Source: Drosophila miranda
Taxonomy: Eukaryota; Arthropoda; Insecta; Diptera; Drosophilidae
Assembly: GCF_003369915.1 (NCBI RefSeq)
Contig: NC_046677.1
Coordinates: forward strand, 7,688,001 to 7,752,000
Direction of reading: 5' to 3'
Length of the DNA stretch: 64,000 nt
Positions 22,489 through 33,989 of this stretch are shown here, piece after piece (positions within the stretch are counted from its first letter, which is position 1; every line of letters begins with the position of its first letter). The translations under genes were made by a program, and so were the position numbers. The notes below the pieces were generated by a model, which worked only from the letters and a program-made list of their open reading frames with translations, was not told where the DNA came from and made no database searches.

Positions 22489-23650
22489 AGGCAGTCTTCG
22501 CTTGGCGCCTATAATCGCAAACGATGAGTGGACATGTCCCGGTTGTGGGCCTGGTTCCACATCCTTCCCCGCCAGGATAGCGACAGCGATGACTACGACG
22601 ATGAGGAGTTTTAAGGTCGATCGCTGGACGGGTATCTGTGGGTGGGGGGACTCGGACTCCATCAGTTTTGTTTGCGGATAATTATGGGCGACCAAGACGC
22701 ATCTAATTTCCAGATTGATCAATTTTCAGCAGCTCCTCGAAGCCACAAGCAAGAACAGCAGAGGTCTGCCAGAGTACAAGTACTAAACACAGGAACGAAT
22801 TTAAGCCAGACACTAATTCGTTAATTAGTTTGTTTTTTCCCCCACTAAGCAGAACAGAATTAAGATACATTTATCGTCTAAATTAGCAGTACTTTCAAGG
22901 TGTAAATAATTTTTAAATACTTATGTATAACTATATTAAATTGAGTTCAAATTTGCATTACATTCTCTCCCATATATAATTAGTATTAAACAACAGTAAC
23001 CGAAACTAAATGAAAGGAGAAACCAAATTAGTTCTATTCAAATTCCAATCTCCAATCACCAATCACCAATCTCCAACTCCAACATCAAGCAAATGCATTT
23101 TGTTAGGTCGCAAAAAACTGTTGTTGATCAAATGAGATTCGTATTCTAGTATTTGTTAAATGATATTCTATAAAGTTTTCTGCCATAGCAAACAATAAAA
23201 AAAGACAACAAAAGAAATCTAGAAGATAGTCAAGACGATAACCAATTTAAATACAATTTAAAATACAATTAAATTCAAATCGGAAAATCAGAATTTCAAA
23301 TGCCGTTACAAGTTCGTGTTCATAGTTTGAGCTTTGTAAATACTTAATAGATTAAGTATACATACACATTAAACGGAAGATATTTAATATACATAATATT
23401 TAAAACGTGCGAAAACAAATCAAATGAATTCTTGAATGACAATAATAGAGTGCTGCAATCAGACAGGACAGTCAATTTATACGCGTAACGAATTATTTAT
23501 TACAATATTATTAAACTAAATTTAAATTAGGTCACACCATTGCAACAAAAATATAAAACGAATAGAAACCAAACAAAAAAAAAAAACCCAAATCATCAAA
23601 AATGTTTGTAGTTCTGTGTAGTCTAAATATATGTTTACTAATAAAACTTT
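22489..23650 (+). other. Eaat1 3' UTR
   Basis: AT-rich, non-coding after the Eaat1 stop codon. Candidate polyadenylation signals are AATAAA at about 23193-23198 and 23639-23644, so alternative 3' ends are likely. Confidence 0.6.
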
Positions 23651-23710
23651 ATGAATATTAAACGAACAGATACGACATGTCTTTGGTTTCCATGGGAAAT
23701 TCAAAATAAA

Positions 23711-24795
23711 CGAGGGGGAACGTTGTGAGTTGCTGCGGAGACCGCAACTCTACAGTTATACCCGATACTAAGTCAGTATGGCTCTCCTCCGGCAGACGCC
23801 GCTAATATTAAACGACACGACAAGGAGTGCGTTCGAGAGAGACAGAAAATCAGTCTGAGCGTGACGTCGGGCGCTGCGTAGCCAGTGCAAATTGATTTGT
23901 TCCTTTTGGCTATAAAAATGATCTGATCTGATCCAGATTCAGCAATCTGATATATATGATCATTATCTATGATTCTGCGTTTTTAGTTTTCTCGTATCCT
24001 CAATATTGTGGATGCAACAGATTTTCGTCTTTTGTGGGGGCGGAAGGGGGTGGGGCGAAATTTTCAGATATACGTTTTATAGTGAGATCTAACAGGAGTG
24101 CGGACACCAAATTTGTTTACTCTAGCCTTAATAGTCTCTGAGATTTGTGAATATCCCCAGATTTTCATCCTTTGCGGGGGCGGAAGGGGGTGTGGCGAAA
24201 TTTTGAAACAAACTCGTCTCGGTCCGATTTGGTTGCTCTAGCTTTTATAGTCTCTGAGATCTAGGCGCTAATGTTTTACTCTAAGCAAAGCCGGCTATGC
24301 TACGTGTGTGTTAGAGAGAGACAGGGCGAGAAAAAATGAAATTGTTTTCTTGATTCTGGCTATAATAATAATACGATCTGGTTCAGATTTTGCACTCTAG
24401 AAGATATAGTCATCTTCTACGATTCTGCGTTTTTAGTTTTCTCGTATCGTCGAAATTGTGGATGCACAGATTTTCGCCCTTTGTGGGGGCGGAAGTGGGC
24501 GGGGCAAAGTTTTAAAATATTCTTGTAGCAGTGACATATCACAGAAGTCTGGATCCAAAACATCGTTGCTCTCGCTCTTATAGTCTTTGAGCACTAGGCG
24601 CTGAAGGGGACGGACAGACGGACGGACGGACAGACGGACGGACAGACATGGCTCAATCGACTCGGCTATTGATGCTGATCAAGAATATATATACTTTATG
24701 GGGTCGGAAACGATTCCTTTTGGACGTTACACACATCCACTTTTACCACAAATCTAATATACCCCAATACTCATTTTGAGTATCGGGTATAAAAA
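23711..24795 (-). mobile_element. Near-complete DINE-1 family element (obscura-group SGM/ISY-like)
   Basis: On the minus strand it starts TATACCCGATACTCAAAATG at 24793 and runs through the GGAATCGTTTCCGACCCC block, CTTGATCAGCATCAATAG, the GTCTGTCC/GTCCGTC array (24605-24645), three related sub-blocks around CGCAGAATC, and TTAGTATCGGGTATAACTG. It ends in the hairpin GAGTTGCGGTCTCCGCAGCA, ACTC and CGTTCCCCCTCG near 23711. At about 1.08 kb it is the fullest copy in the window. It lies just after the Eaat1 polyadenylation site. The element has no protein-coding capacity. Confidence 0.85.
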
Positions 24796-24848
24796 TATCA
24801 TAGAAATTCGGAAATATGTTCGACCGCTCATATCTATGATTATATCGA

Positions 24849-25275
24849 CGAGTATACGGGTACATATATTAAATTTGTGGTGAGAGTAGACGTGTGTAAA
24901 ACCCAGAAGGAAGCGTCTCCGACCCCATCAGCATCAATAGTCGAGTCTATATAGCCATTTCCGTCTATCCGTCGGTCCATCACGATGAGCGCTTTGATCT
25001 CAGAGACTAACAGAGCTATAGCAGCCAAGTTTTGTATCCAGACTCCTGTGATATCTCACTGTTGCAAGTGTATTTTAAAAGATTTTGAAGATACGGGAAA
25101 ATCATAGTCAATGACTATATCTAACAGGTTAGCGAATCTGGATCGGATCGCCAGATTCCAAAAGAAACAAATGAAATTGCAGTAGGTACGCAACACCTTC
25201 CACGCGTTTACTCATTCCCTCGCTCTCTCTGTCTCTAACACACTATTCATCGTGCAATGTGCGTGCTCTGGCGAA
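24849..25275 (+). mobile_element. Truncated, older DINE-1 element, head-to-head with the previous copy
   Basis: Recognisable plus-strand DINE-1 body: GTATACGGGTACATATATTA, ACCCAGAAGGAAGCGTCTCC, GCATCAATAGTCGAGTC, GTCTATCCGTCGGTCC, CTCAGAGACTAACAGAGC, CTCCTGTGATATCTCACTG and TCTCTGTCTCTAACACAC. It is clearly more diverged from its relatives than the 23711-24795 copy. The far end, including the terminal hairpin, is missing. About 55 bp separate its start from the start of the inverted copy. Confidence 0.7.
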
Positions 25276-26643
25276 AGGGAGCGAGAAAAAAACGGCTGGT
25301 GTTGGTGCGAGAATAGAAGAAAAGGGACAGATGCCAAACGGTTCGACCGATTCAAATGAAATTTTGTTTGGAACAGCGACATATAAACTATATTGTATAA
25401 ATTACAAAGATACGTTTACATATGTATGTATATACTGGCTGAGTCTTAGCATGGGCCGAGGCTTATTAAGTTCCTGCTTGTTTTTTTGTTTTTGTTATTT
25501 TATTGTACAAATAGCAAGTCGTGCAGAATACAGTTTGAGAGTTACAACTTCTCCAGACGTTTGACGTTTGAACTGCAATTGACTGGAGCTTAAACTGTTA
25601 AAGCTCTGAAAAATCATTCATCGGCGGTTTTTAGTTTCCTTAAGCTTTCACATAGATGGCGCTTGTCATGCTTTTAAAGTGAATTAATAGATGGCGCGCA
25701 GAAAATACTTAAAGGTTCATTTTTTCTACTTAAATTTTATTAAAAAATATTATGGTATTTGTTGAGAATAGCACCTCGCTCAATACCCAGGAAAGGAAGA
25801 ACAAATTAAACTCAATTATTCGATACTCTGAACCCTTCATTCGCAGCTTCCATTTTTGTATTTTCCACTCAGTGGGAAGTGCTTCAAAAACGCATGCAAA
25901 TAAATTGAATTCTTTATCAATATCAGAATCAAAATACCATACAATTCAGTAAAGTTTTCAAGTTGTTCCTTTTGTTGTTTTCGTTTGCCCCCTTTAAAGC
26001 TGACATTCCCTTTGATCTATCCCATGGTCACATCTGTGTCTACCTCCGCTCTGCAGGATATATTTCTCCATAAAAACAAAAAAAAAAAACGGACGACAAA
26101 CAAGTACAACATTGGGTGCCATCGAAAAGGGGACACAGAACCCACAGCATGGCGGTGGCAGAAGGGTAAAAACTTTACGGTTGGGTAGGGAACTGCAGTC
26201 AGGTCATCAAAATAAAATAACAACAGAACTCGATGACTTTTCAACTTTTCCATTTGTCAGTTTTCCCAGCTTGTTTTCCTCCGGTTTGCATAGGGAGCAA
26301 AGTTTAAATTTATTGTCTGATTTCGGGAGGGGGAACGTTCTATAAGCTGGAGGGGGCAATCGGAATCGCCTCCGAAGGCCATCGAAAGTTTCCCGAAAAC
26401 GCCTTCAGGCAAACGGCTTTGTTTGCACTTGTCTAAGCCTCTGAGAAACACGGAAAACAAAAGCTAATGGAATTAAACTTCATTCTCAGATAGTTTTCGA
26501 CATTGATATAAAAAAATTCGAAAAAATTACTAAATTATTAAATTACTAAAAAAACCTTAAGTACAAAATTCTCAGTGTTTTATGTTTTGTTCAAAGAATT
26601 GCCAGCCGGGAATAAGGCAGATCCATCGCCAGAGCCAGTAACC
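25276..26643. other. Upstream region of the LEM-like gene
   Basis: AT-rich, with no supportable coding exon. It should contain the promoter of the gene starting at 26644. An in-frame upstream ATG at 26575 in a poor context could extend that protein by 23 residues. Confidence 0.4.
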
Positions 26644-28218
26644 ATGCCCAAGGGCAGGCAGACCGTCCTGCAGCAGCTGCAGCAGTTGAAAAACGAGGAG
26701 CTACTCCAGTTGTGCTGGGAATATGGGTTAGTGGTGGCCCAGGTGTCGTTCATCAACCGGCGGCACGTGGAGCGGCGGCTGACGGTGGCGGTGATCGGGG
26801 ATCGGGCCAGGGCCCGGGTACGGGAGCAGATCGCCAGGGAACGCGAGGAGCAGTACTCGCAGAATCCCTCTGGACGCTCCTCGGTATACAGGGAAATGCA
26901 GGCTTGGCGCCCGTCTCCTCCGCGTTGGATACGCTCTTCTACCATGACAACTCCCTCGGTTCGCCTTCTGAGGCCCTCCGCCATACCGGTCCCCCCGCGT
27001 CGCTCCGGAGCCCCGCCACTGTTTCGTCGCAGGTTTCAGCGGCAGCAAGGACCTTCAATTTTGGATAGAGCTTTGTCCTCCGTCCAAGAGGCAAACTTCT
27101 TCGGCTACCAGGTGCCCTCTCTGCTGTGGCGGTATGCCAGTAGGGGGCTCGGATACACGCCTCCACGCCCCGCACGCTTTCGCGGCGGCCAGGGAGAGGA
27201 AACGGTCGATCTGAGCCAGGAGCAGGAGAATCAATATCAATTAGAGGTTGAGCACCGGTACTCGGAGGAGTCCCAAGATCAGTATGAGTCTCAATATCAG
27301 ATACTGTATGAAGAACGATATGAAGATGACGATCAAATGCAGTCTCGAAATCAGTATGAGGAGGATCAGCAGAACGAAGAGCAATATCATGAATATGGGA
27401 ATCAGAATGAATTCGAAGATGAGATGCCGTACACCGGGGAGCCATCGAGTTACGGAGCCACCCGCTATTACAGCCACGAGAATCACGAAACTGTCTCCAT
27501 GGCCGAGCAGTCGGAGGATCAGCGACTGCTGGAATTGCAGCTGCATTGCACCTACGGCGAGGACCGGCCGCAAGTGTCCTTAAACTCCCCGCTTCCCTAC
27601 AATTTTCAAGAGCTGGCTCAACTGAATCTCATGGATCGTCAGGATCGTCAGGATCGCATCGATCATCAGGATCCTATGCCACAAACAGCGCTCCGTAATA
27701 ACCAACAACCCGATGCCGAAAGCGATCCGGGGGAATATCTCTCCTGCATAAGCTCGACATCTTCCTTTCACGATGCCATCGCCCAGCCGGTGGGCATAGT
27801 CCGAGCCTTGCCCATGAAGAAGCGCTTCGATTGGTTCGGATGGATGAAGACCATCATGGCACCGCGGCCCAAGGGTCAGAACGAGCGCATCGCCAAGCGC
27901 GACCAGACTCGGGAATATAACCTGGAAAGCGAGCGCGAGCTCGTCACCATCGACTATCTGAAGGATGTCGATTCGAAGGCGGAGCTGGAGACACCACTGC
28001 TGGAGCTAATGAGTCGCCACGAGCTGAGGCACAGCAGCGAAGAGGACGAAGACTCTATCGGCAGTTCTACCGATCTCCAACCCGGCTTCTTTCGTCAGAT
28101 CTTCGAGCTGCTGTTTTGCGATCCGCAAGGCAGTCTGGACATAAAGAAGGTCAATCGCAGCCTCTTCTGCTGTGGCGCGTCGCTCTTTCTTTATGTTTCC
28201 TTCAAACTAATGCCCTAA
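26644..28218 (+). CDS. Tail-anchored protein with a LEM-like N-terminal domain
   Basis: A single intronless frame of 524 residues from MPKGRQTV (ACCATGC context); an upstream in-frame ATG at 26575 would give 547. Residues 13-46 (LQQLKNEELLQLCWEYGLVV, then INRRHVERRL) resemble the LEM fold, which has a hydrophobic helix, an EYG-type turn and a basic second helix. The middle is disordered: an Arg/Pro-rich part (90-170), a Gln/Tyr/Glu-rich part with many EEQYQ-like units (190-300), and DRQDRQDRIDHQD (about 333-345). The final 20 residues (SLFCCGASLFLYVSFKLMP) form one membrane segment with almost no tail. LEM plus a C-terminal anchor is the layout of emerin/otefin-type inner nuclear membrane proteins. 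Its place next to Eaat1 suggests the uncharacterised D. melanogaster neighbour CG3748, which I cannot verify. Confidence 0.75.
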   Translation: MPKGRQTVLQQLQQLKNEELLQLCWEYGLVVAQVSFINRRHVERRLTVAVIGDRARARVREQIAREREEQYSQNPSGRSSVYREMQAWRPSPPRWIRSSTMTTPSVRLLRPSAIPVPPRRSGAPPLFRRRFQRQQGPSILDRALSSVQEANFFGYQVPSLLWRYASRGLGYTPPRPARFRGGQGEETVDLSQEQENQYQLEVEHRYSEESQDQYESQYQILYEERYEDDDQMQSRNQYEEDQQNEEQYHEYGNQNEFEDEMPYTGEPSSYGATRYYSHENHETVSMAEQSEDQRLLELQLHCTYGEDRPQVSLNSPLPYNFQELAQLNLMDRQDRQDRIDHQDPMPQTALRNNQQPDAESDPGEYLSCISSTSSFHDAIAQPVGIVRALPMKKRFDWFGWMKTIMAPRPKGQNERIAKRDQTREYNLESERELVTIDYLKDVDSKAELETPLLELMSRHELRHSSEEDEDSIGSSTDLQPGFFRQIFELLFCDPQGSLDIKKVNRSLFCCGASLFLYVSFKLMP

Positions 28219-31200
28219 ACGTGATCTTTGGGTCAGGGAATACTTAAATGGTTCGTCCTCTGGTTAGATGAGATTAAAACTGGTTCGGAGTTCTTCAATC
28301 CTTGGTTTTTTATTGGGAGCATATGATTTATTTTTGTGAATGCTCTCCTCCTCAATCCCTCAAATTAAACTACTTAATCATTTGGTCAAAGTGCTTAATG
28401 CAGTCGTCTGCATATCTCGGTTGACTTTATATTATAAGCAGATTGAGGCCCAAGGCCATGCATTACTCATACGCCACGTGTTGACGTCGTCTGCCAGCCA
28501 AATTCGGCTTTTCGAGTCGGAACGGAAATGAAACTATAATTATATTTCAGTCAGAGCCTGCCAGACCCTGCCAGAGCCTCAGTCTTCAGCCAGGCCAACT
28601 CTCGAGTGCCTTCGTGGCATCCAAATGGGATTGAATAAAAATGAACCCTTAAAGACCTCGTTGTCGTTGACTTTCCGCTGTGGCTGTGGGTCCTCGAGGT
28701 GGGGAAATCTCATTGCTGTGGCACTGATGCGCAAACTTAATGACTTTCGGCAAATTGCCCAGCTCGAAGCAGGTCCTGCCCCATGCACTCGACTCGCTGC
28801 AGCTTCCGCTTGGCTCTCGGACCTGGACACGGGCGCCCATTTGCCGTCAAGGTGTAGCCATAAATCTTCTTAAATGTCGTAGAATCAACACAGCAGGCCA
28901 CTTGTATCTGGCCCGATCTCAGCGCCAACCCAACAGCTATAACTAATTTACGCAGGTAACAGCCAGGGCTCCCCCTCCTCCACAGTTGAGAGGTCCTTCC
29001 GGGCACGTGATGAGGCTAAGCCGAAGGATGCACTTAGAGAAATGTCCTCACAGGAGAAGTAAAGTAAAGCTCCCTTAAGCTGGCTCTAAGGAAAGCTTCT
29101 GTTGGTAATTGATTCTCCATCAACTTATCCATAATTCAGTCACAAAGAACTGCCAAATTAATTGGGGATTGAGGCTTAAGTGGATGTAAAACATCGACTT
29201 AACAATTGATTAAAGAAAAGCTCTTGCTGGATCGCCATTTCTCATAAATTCCTCCATATTTTCAGAGACCCCCAGCCAAAAAAGGAAAGCAAACAGAATC
29301 TAATCAAATGCAATTGGCGTGTCGAAAATTCAGAGAGAGGAGAGACATAAATAAAACTTTGGCCATAAAACCGCACAGAGACAGAGAGACATAAAAGGCG
29401 CATAACAAATTTAAATGGCATAAACAATTGGCAACAAAGTAAACTCGCTTTGGCGAGTACCCCTACCTCCCTACCTCCCTCGTCCAATACTCCCTTTCTA
29501 CTACAAATCGCACGGTTTTTGACTCTGGCCGAGATGCCAGACAATAAACATGTATAAAATCTGCAGCCATAAAATGGAACATCTAAAAGTCGATTTGGGA
29601 TCGGTTGCCCCGCACAAATTGAGACATCGGTGGGTGGCCACATAAAGCAAAACTTTCAGTTTGTCTTTTATGCCAATTCAATTTACCGGCAAATCGGCCT
29701 TACTGCAGCCGGACCTGTCCCGGAATCAGAGGCAGAACCCCAAGAAGGAGCCCTCCCACCCAACCAATGCCAAGGACGGCAGTCGAAATAAACATTAAAA
29801 AGAACCATTTAATTTATATTCTCCCAACATTAAATGGGATTTTAATTTCTATGGAAGTCGTAAAAAGTCCCGAAATGTATTCCTCCTCCTCCCACAGCCA
29901 CTCCCTATCCCCGCAATCTTTCTCTCTTTTCATATTCATGTCTATAAATTTATTTAGCACTTTTTTTCATTTCTCAATTGCGTGCAAAAGATTTTTACAT
30001 TTAATTCAATTTGGCATCTAATGGAAGGAGCGGGGCAGGCGAAACTGCTGCAGGGCTACTTCGGAGGGTTCTTCGGAAGTCCAGTTACCGACGTGGGCGT
30101 GGTCGGTCCTGTCTGTTTCGTAGTATTTGCGTGAAATACGGTCCTTGGTACTTAGTGACCTCCATCTCCATCGGCATCCCATCTCCCAAGTTTCCATTCT
30201 CTACGGCACCGAAACTCTCCCAGTTCTCCCCCGTCTACGGCATTGAAATCCGGTGGACGCCCAAGCTAAATTACCGTTACAAATTTGCGCTACTTTGATG
30301 GTCTCCTGCCCGTACGGAACTCCTGGCTCCTCCCGACTACCCGGCAATGTCATACAAAATTTATTCGCCTTACGTGACTTAGCCGCAAATCTTCGCTTAG
30401 TCCAGAGGTTCAAACAGTTCTGTTTCCTGTCCCCCTCCCGGCTGTTCCTGCTGGACAGATCTACTAGTTAGGGGACCCTCCTCGTGCTGATGCTGCTAAT
30501 GGGTTTTTCCGAAGAAACTAAGGGCCAGCTCATGGTTCGTTGCGCAAGGTTTTACTAGGAGGAACACACTCTTAGGATCGATTTCTGCTTTGAGCGGAGA
30601 TTTTTAGATACAAAATGATGGTATACAAAAGGTTCCTTCGGAAGTTCAAGTTTATAGGATAGTTTTATAATACTTTGAAGGGCTTTTCTGAGAATTTATG
30701 AGCTTTCCAGTAGCACTATAGCATTAATTATGCTTTGCTTATATTTCTTAGCTGAAATTTAAGTAGTTTCCAAATCCAAAAATTCAATGTGTGTCCAAAT
30801 TTTCTATTCAAAGCCATCTCCGAAGCCTTTCTTGTATGTTTTTATGGATGGAGTTTTCAAACAACAAACTTTTCCCACTCTGAATGAAACAAGCTGTTAC
30901 CCGTTTCCCAGACAATTTTTGTGAGAATTGTTTGAGGGCAATTTAGCCAAAATAAAACTTTTACCAACACATCTTTGGCCTAATGAAGGCAGCTTCGAAA
31001 AAAATAAAAACCAAAGGCCCAAAAAAAAGCAGAGCAAAAGAGATGACACGGCTGACAAAGAGCGAGTGAGACACAGTTGATTTTAGGGTGTGGGTGTGGG
31101 TATGGGTATGGGAAAATGCAATTTTGTAATTGACTCGCATTCAGTCGTGCGGAAGTTGTTTAGAGCTCTGGAATATGCGGCTGCCAAAATGCGACAAACG

Positions 31201-31532
31201 GATGCAATTTTGTGAAATATGCACGAAATAGTACGAGGGCTGTTAGCGATGCCAGGGAATTCACGAGTCAGCCCCCCGAATCATCATCATCCAACCCAAT
31301 TCCACTGCACTCCACTGTACTCCACTGTACTCATCGCATCTCAGCCCCAGAGTCCCAGACTCCCAGACAGAGATTGAAATGTCAACCCATTTACGAGCTA
31401 CGAGCGTGAGGGAACTGGAGTCGTGTCCATGTCCATGTTCCATGAATGCTCCTGCTCCGGCTTCCTGTCTCTGTTCCCTGTCTATGTGCATGAGTGGAAC
31501 ATGTTTGTCAACTAGTTTTCGATACGTTTTTT

Positions 31533-31610
31533 TATACCCGTTGCTTGTGGATTAAGGGGTAGATGGTGTTCATGAAGATGTTTGTAACAGGCAGAGAGCA
31601 GGAACAACTC
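31533..31610 (+). mobile_element. Short 5' fragment of a DINE-1/INE-1 element
   Basis: TTATACCCGTTGCTTGTGGA, then TTAAGGGGTAGATGG and GTTTGTAACAGGCAGAG, matches the start of the melanogaster-type INE-1 (TATACCCGTTACTCG..., GTATGTAACAGGCAGAAGG). The remainder is absent or too decayed to see. Confidence 0.5.
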
Positions 31611-32250
31611 AAGACAAGCCAGAAAGTTGCCTTAAAAATATATAAAATGTTTATTATTATATCCAGAATCCCAGAGAAAAAACGGGTATTTTCCAGTCTA
31701 AAGCACTTTCACTTCCTTCTTTTGCCCCTTACTGCAGTTGTGCCACAGAATGTTGCCAAAATGTCGCACGAGTGTCGCCCGCATGTCTGAGCTGACTGTC
31801 GCGCCCGAATGCCGCTGACAGATGTTCCTTCAACCTTTGAACGGGCGCACAGGAAACGTGAATAGTGAAGGAGTGGCCGTATGGCCGTGTGTCCGTCCGG
31901 TTCGTGTGGCCGTGCGATGAAGGTAGACAAACTGTTTGCCTTAACCGAGTACCTAATAGTTTTTATGTGCGGTTTTCGCTTGAGTTTTTACCTTTGCCCT
32001 GCCATAAACGGACAATTTGTGTAATGCATTTTGGCAGCTGCTCTCCGCCGCTGTCCAGACTCCGGAGAACTGTGAAACCAGAGGCGACAGCGTTATGGGT
32101 CCATGTCCGGGAAGGAAGTCGTTCAGATATATGCAGTCGCCATTTTTTTATGCTCCCCGTTTTTTTTTTTGGGAGAGATGGGAAAAGTTTGCACATAAAA
32201 TGTTTACATATCGACATTTGCCTGTTACACTGCTAGTACACAGTGCACTG

Positions 32251-32502
32251 TACAGTGCGTTTCATAGATGTATAGTCTGTTGAGTCTTCATTATATTGGA
32301 AATGTGAGCAATAAAAGCAGATTTTTAGTGCAATTCACACTAAAAAAAAAAGTTAAAGAACTTATTTTTGTGAGCGAAATGGATTTTCATTGGTACCGAA
32401 ACACCACCGCTTAATATCTGTTTTTTTTACAAAAAAGTTACCCAACAATTATCAGAATTTTTTTCGAAATGTCCCTGCTTTATACTTTTAGAGCGCACTG
32501 TA
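32251..32502. mobile_element. Candidate Tc1/mariner-type MITE
   Basis: A 252-bp unit bounded by TACAGTGCG (32251-32259) and its exact reverse complement CGCACTGTA (32494-32502). The outer TA at each end fits the TA target duplication of Tc1/mariner elements, and the CAGTG-type termini fit the superfamily. Beyond nine bases the inverted repeats agree only partly. The interior is AT-rich with no coding frame. Confidence 0.45.
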
Positions 32503-33954
32503 TTTTGGCCATTTACCTTGGCCATGCACAATTTTGTGGCTTTGATTTCAGCTTTTGCCAGTTTGAAATTGCATTTTAGAAGAAATATCATTACAGGTAT
32601 TACAGGATATTCATATTCATTTGAATAAATACAAACATATCAGAGTAGAGCAGAGAAGATGGAATTTGATTCGCAAAGAATGTGGTCTGAGGGATGGTTA
32701 TTCAATTTTAATATTTTTAATGGATAAGCATTACGTCAACCATCATTTTGGGAGGCTTTAAAACGGGGAATTCGCCCTTTAAATGTTATACTTTTTGGCA
32801 AAGTTTGGAAGTTGGATAATCTCAAAATACAAACTGCATTTAATCAACAGCAAAAGTTGGCCCAAAGTCCAATCATCAAGTGAGCCAAATTACTTGCTCA
32901 ATCTGCTTACAATTAATGCCTCTACTCTGCTCTACCCACCCACCGATTCAGCTGAACAAATGCTCACTTAACCAACTTGAACTCAAACAAAACAAATAAC
33001 ATTTCGCCCAGAGTTTTCCTAATTAATAAGAAGAAAAAAAACGATACGAGACGAAACGAAAGGAAAGTAAGGCAAAAGAAGGAAACGCAGGGCAGGAGTG
33101 GGCTTCAACCCGTCTACTCAACAAATGTTTTTCTTTTATTCTTTTTTGTTGCTGCAAATGTCAACAATTAATTTGCAGGCAAAAATATGCGCAGTCTTTC
33201 TCGCAGTGCAAATAAACGGGAGGCCCACGAAAATGGGTAGAAAAGGTGCACGATGTCCACTCCCCCGATGATGCTTTTCCCGCCTTCAGTAGGCTCTCTG
33301 CTTCGCATCGGCAGTATGCCTAACGTGCCGCAGAAGCTAAAAGCAAAGGCAAAGGAAAAAGCAGAAGCAAAGAGATGAGGTGCTCAGGCAATTAATATGG
33401 AAATTCGGAGAGCCAGTAGAAGATGAGATGTGGCATACAGCAGGTGGCAGGCTCCACAGTGCAGATTCCCATCCATGCGGTGTGTGCAGGTGCCCATAAT
33501 GAAGTCGATTGGAAGTTGGAATAATTTAAGTTTATGTTTGAGTTTCCGTCGAAAGGGGGGCAGGGGGGCAGGAGTGTGTTTTTAGGAAATTAACAAATGT
33601 GAATATAAAATTCAATTACCATTCAAATGATGGCACACGTGTGGCGTATGCTTGATATTTTATTTGCGAGTAAAACAATAATGGAGTGCTTTTCTTTGGC
33701 CCATCCCCACCTCAGCCCCAAGCAGATGGTTAATTATTCAGCTTTTTAGATTGTTGCCTATTCACATTTTGGGGTTCAAAACACTTTCCGAACAAAGGTG
33801 AACCATGAATATTTCATTTAGGGTCTTACCGGTGTCTTTTTCTTTAAAATTTTATCAAGTGGCTGGGCACTTGAGCCTAAATAATAGAGACGCCCCATCA
33901 TGCAGCCATCATGTCCGGTGTTGCCTAGGCCATTTCAGCAGGAGGCTCAAAGCT

Positions 33955-33989
33955 GGAGCCAGGAGTCAGGAGTCAGGAGTCAGGAGCCA
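33955..33989 (+). repeat. Short tandem repeat, 7-bp unit GGAGTCA
   Basis: Five head-to-tail units of GGAG(T/C)CA with the outer two carrying C. Local simple repeat. Confidence 0.8.

Noticed and set aside
24600-24650. GGACAGACGGACGGAC array taken as a microsatellite
   Set aside because: It is the internal short array typical of DINE-1 elements, not an independent repeat.
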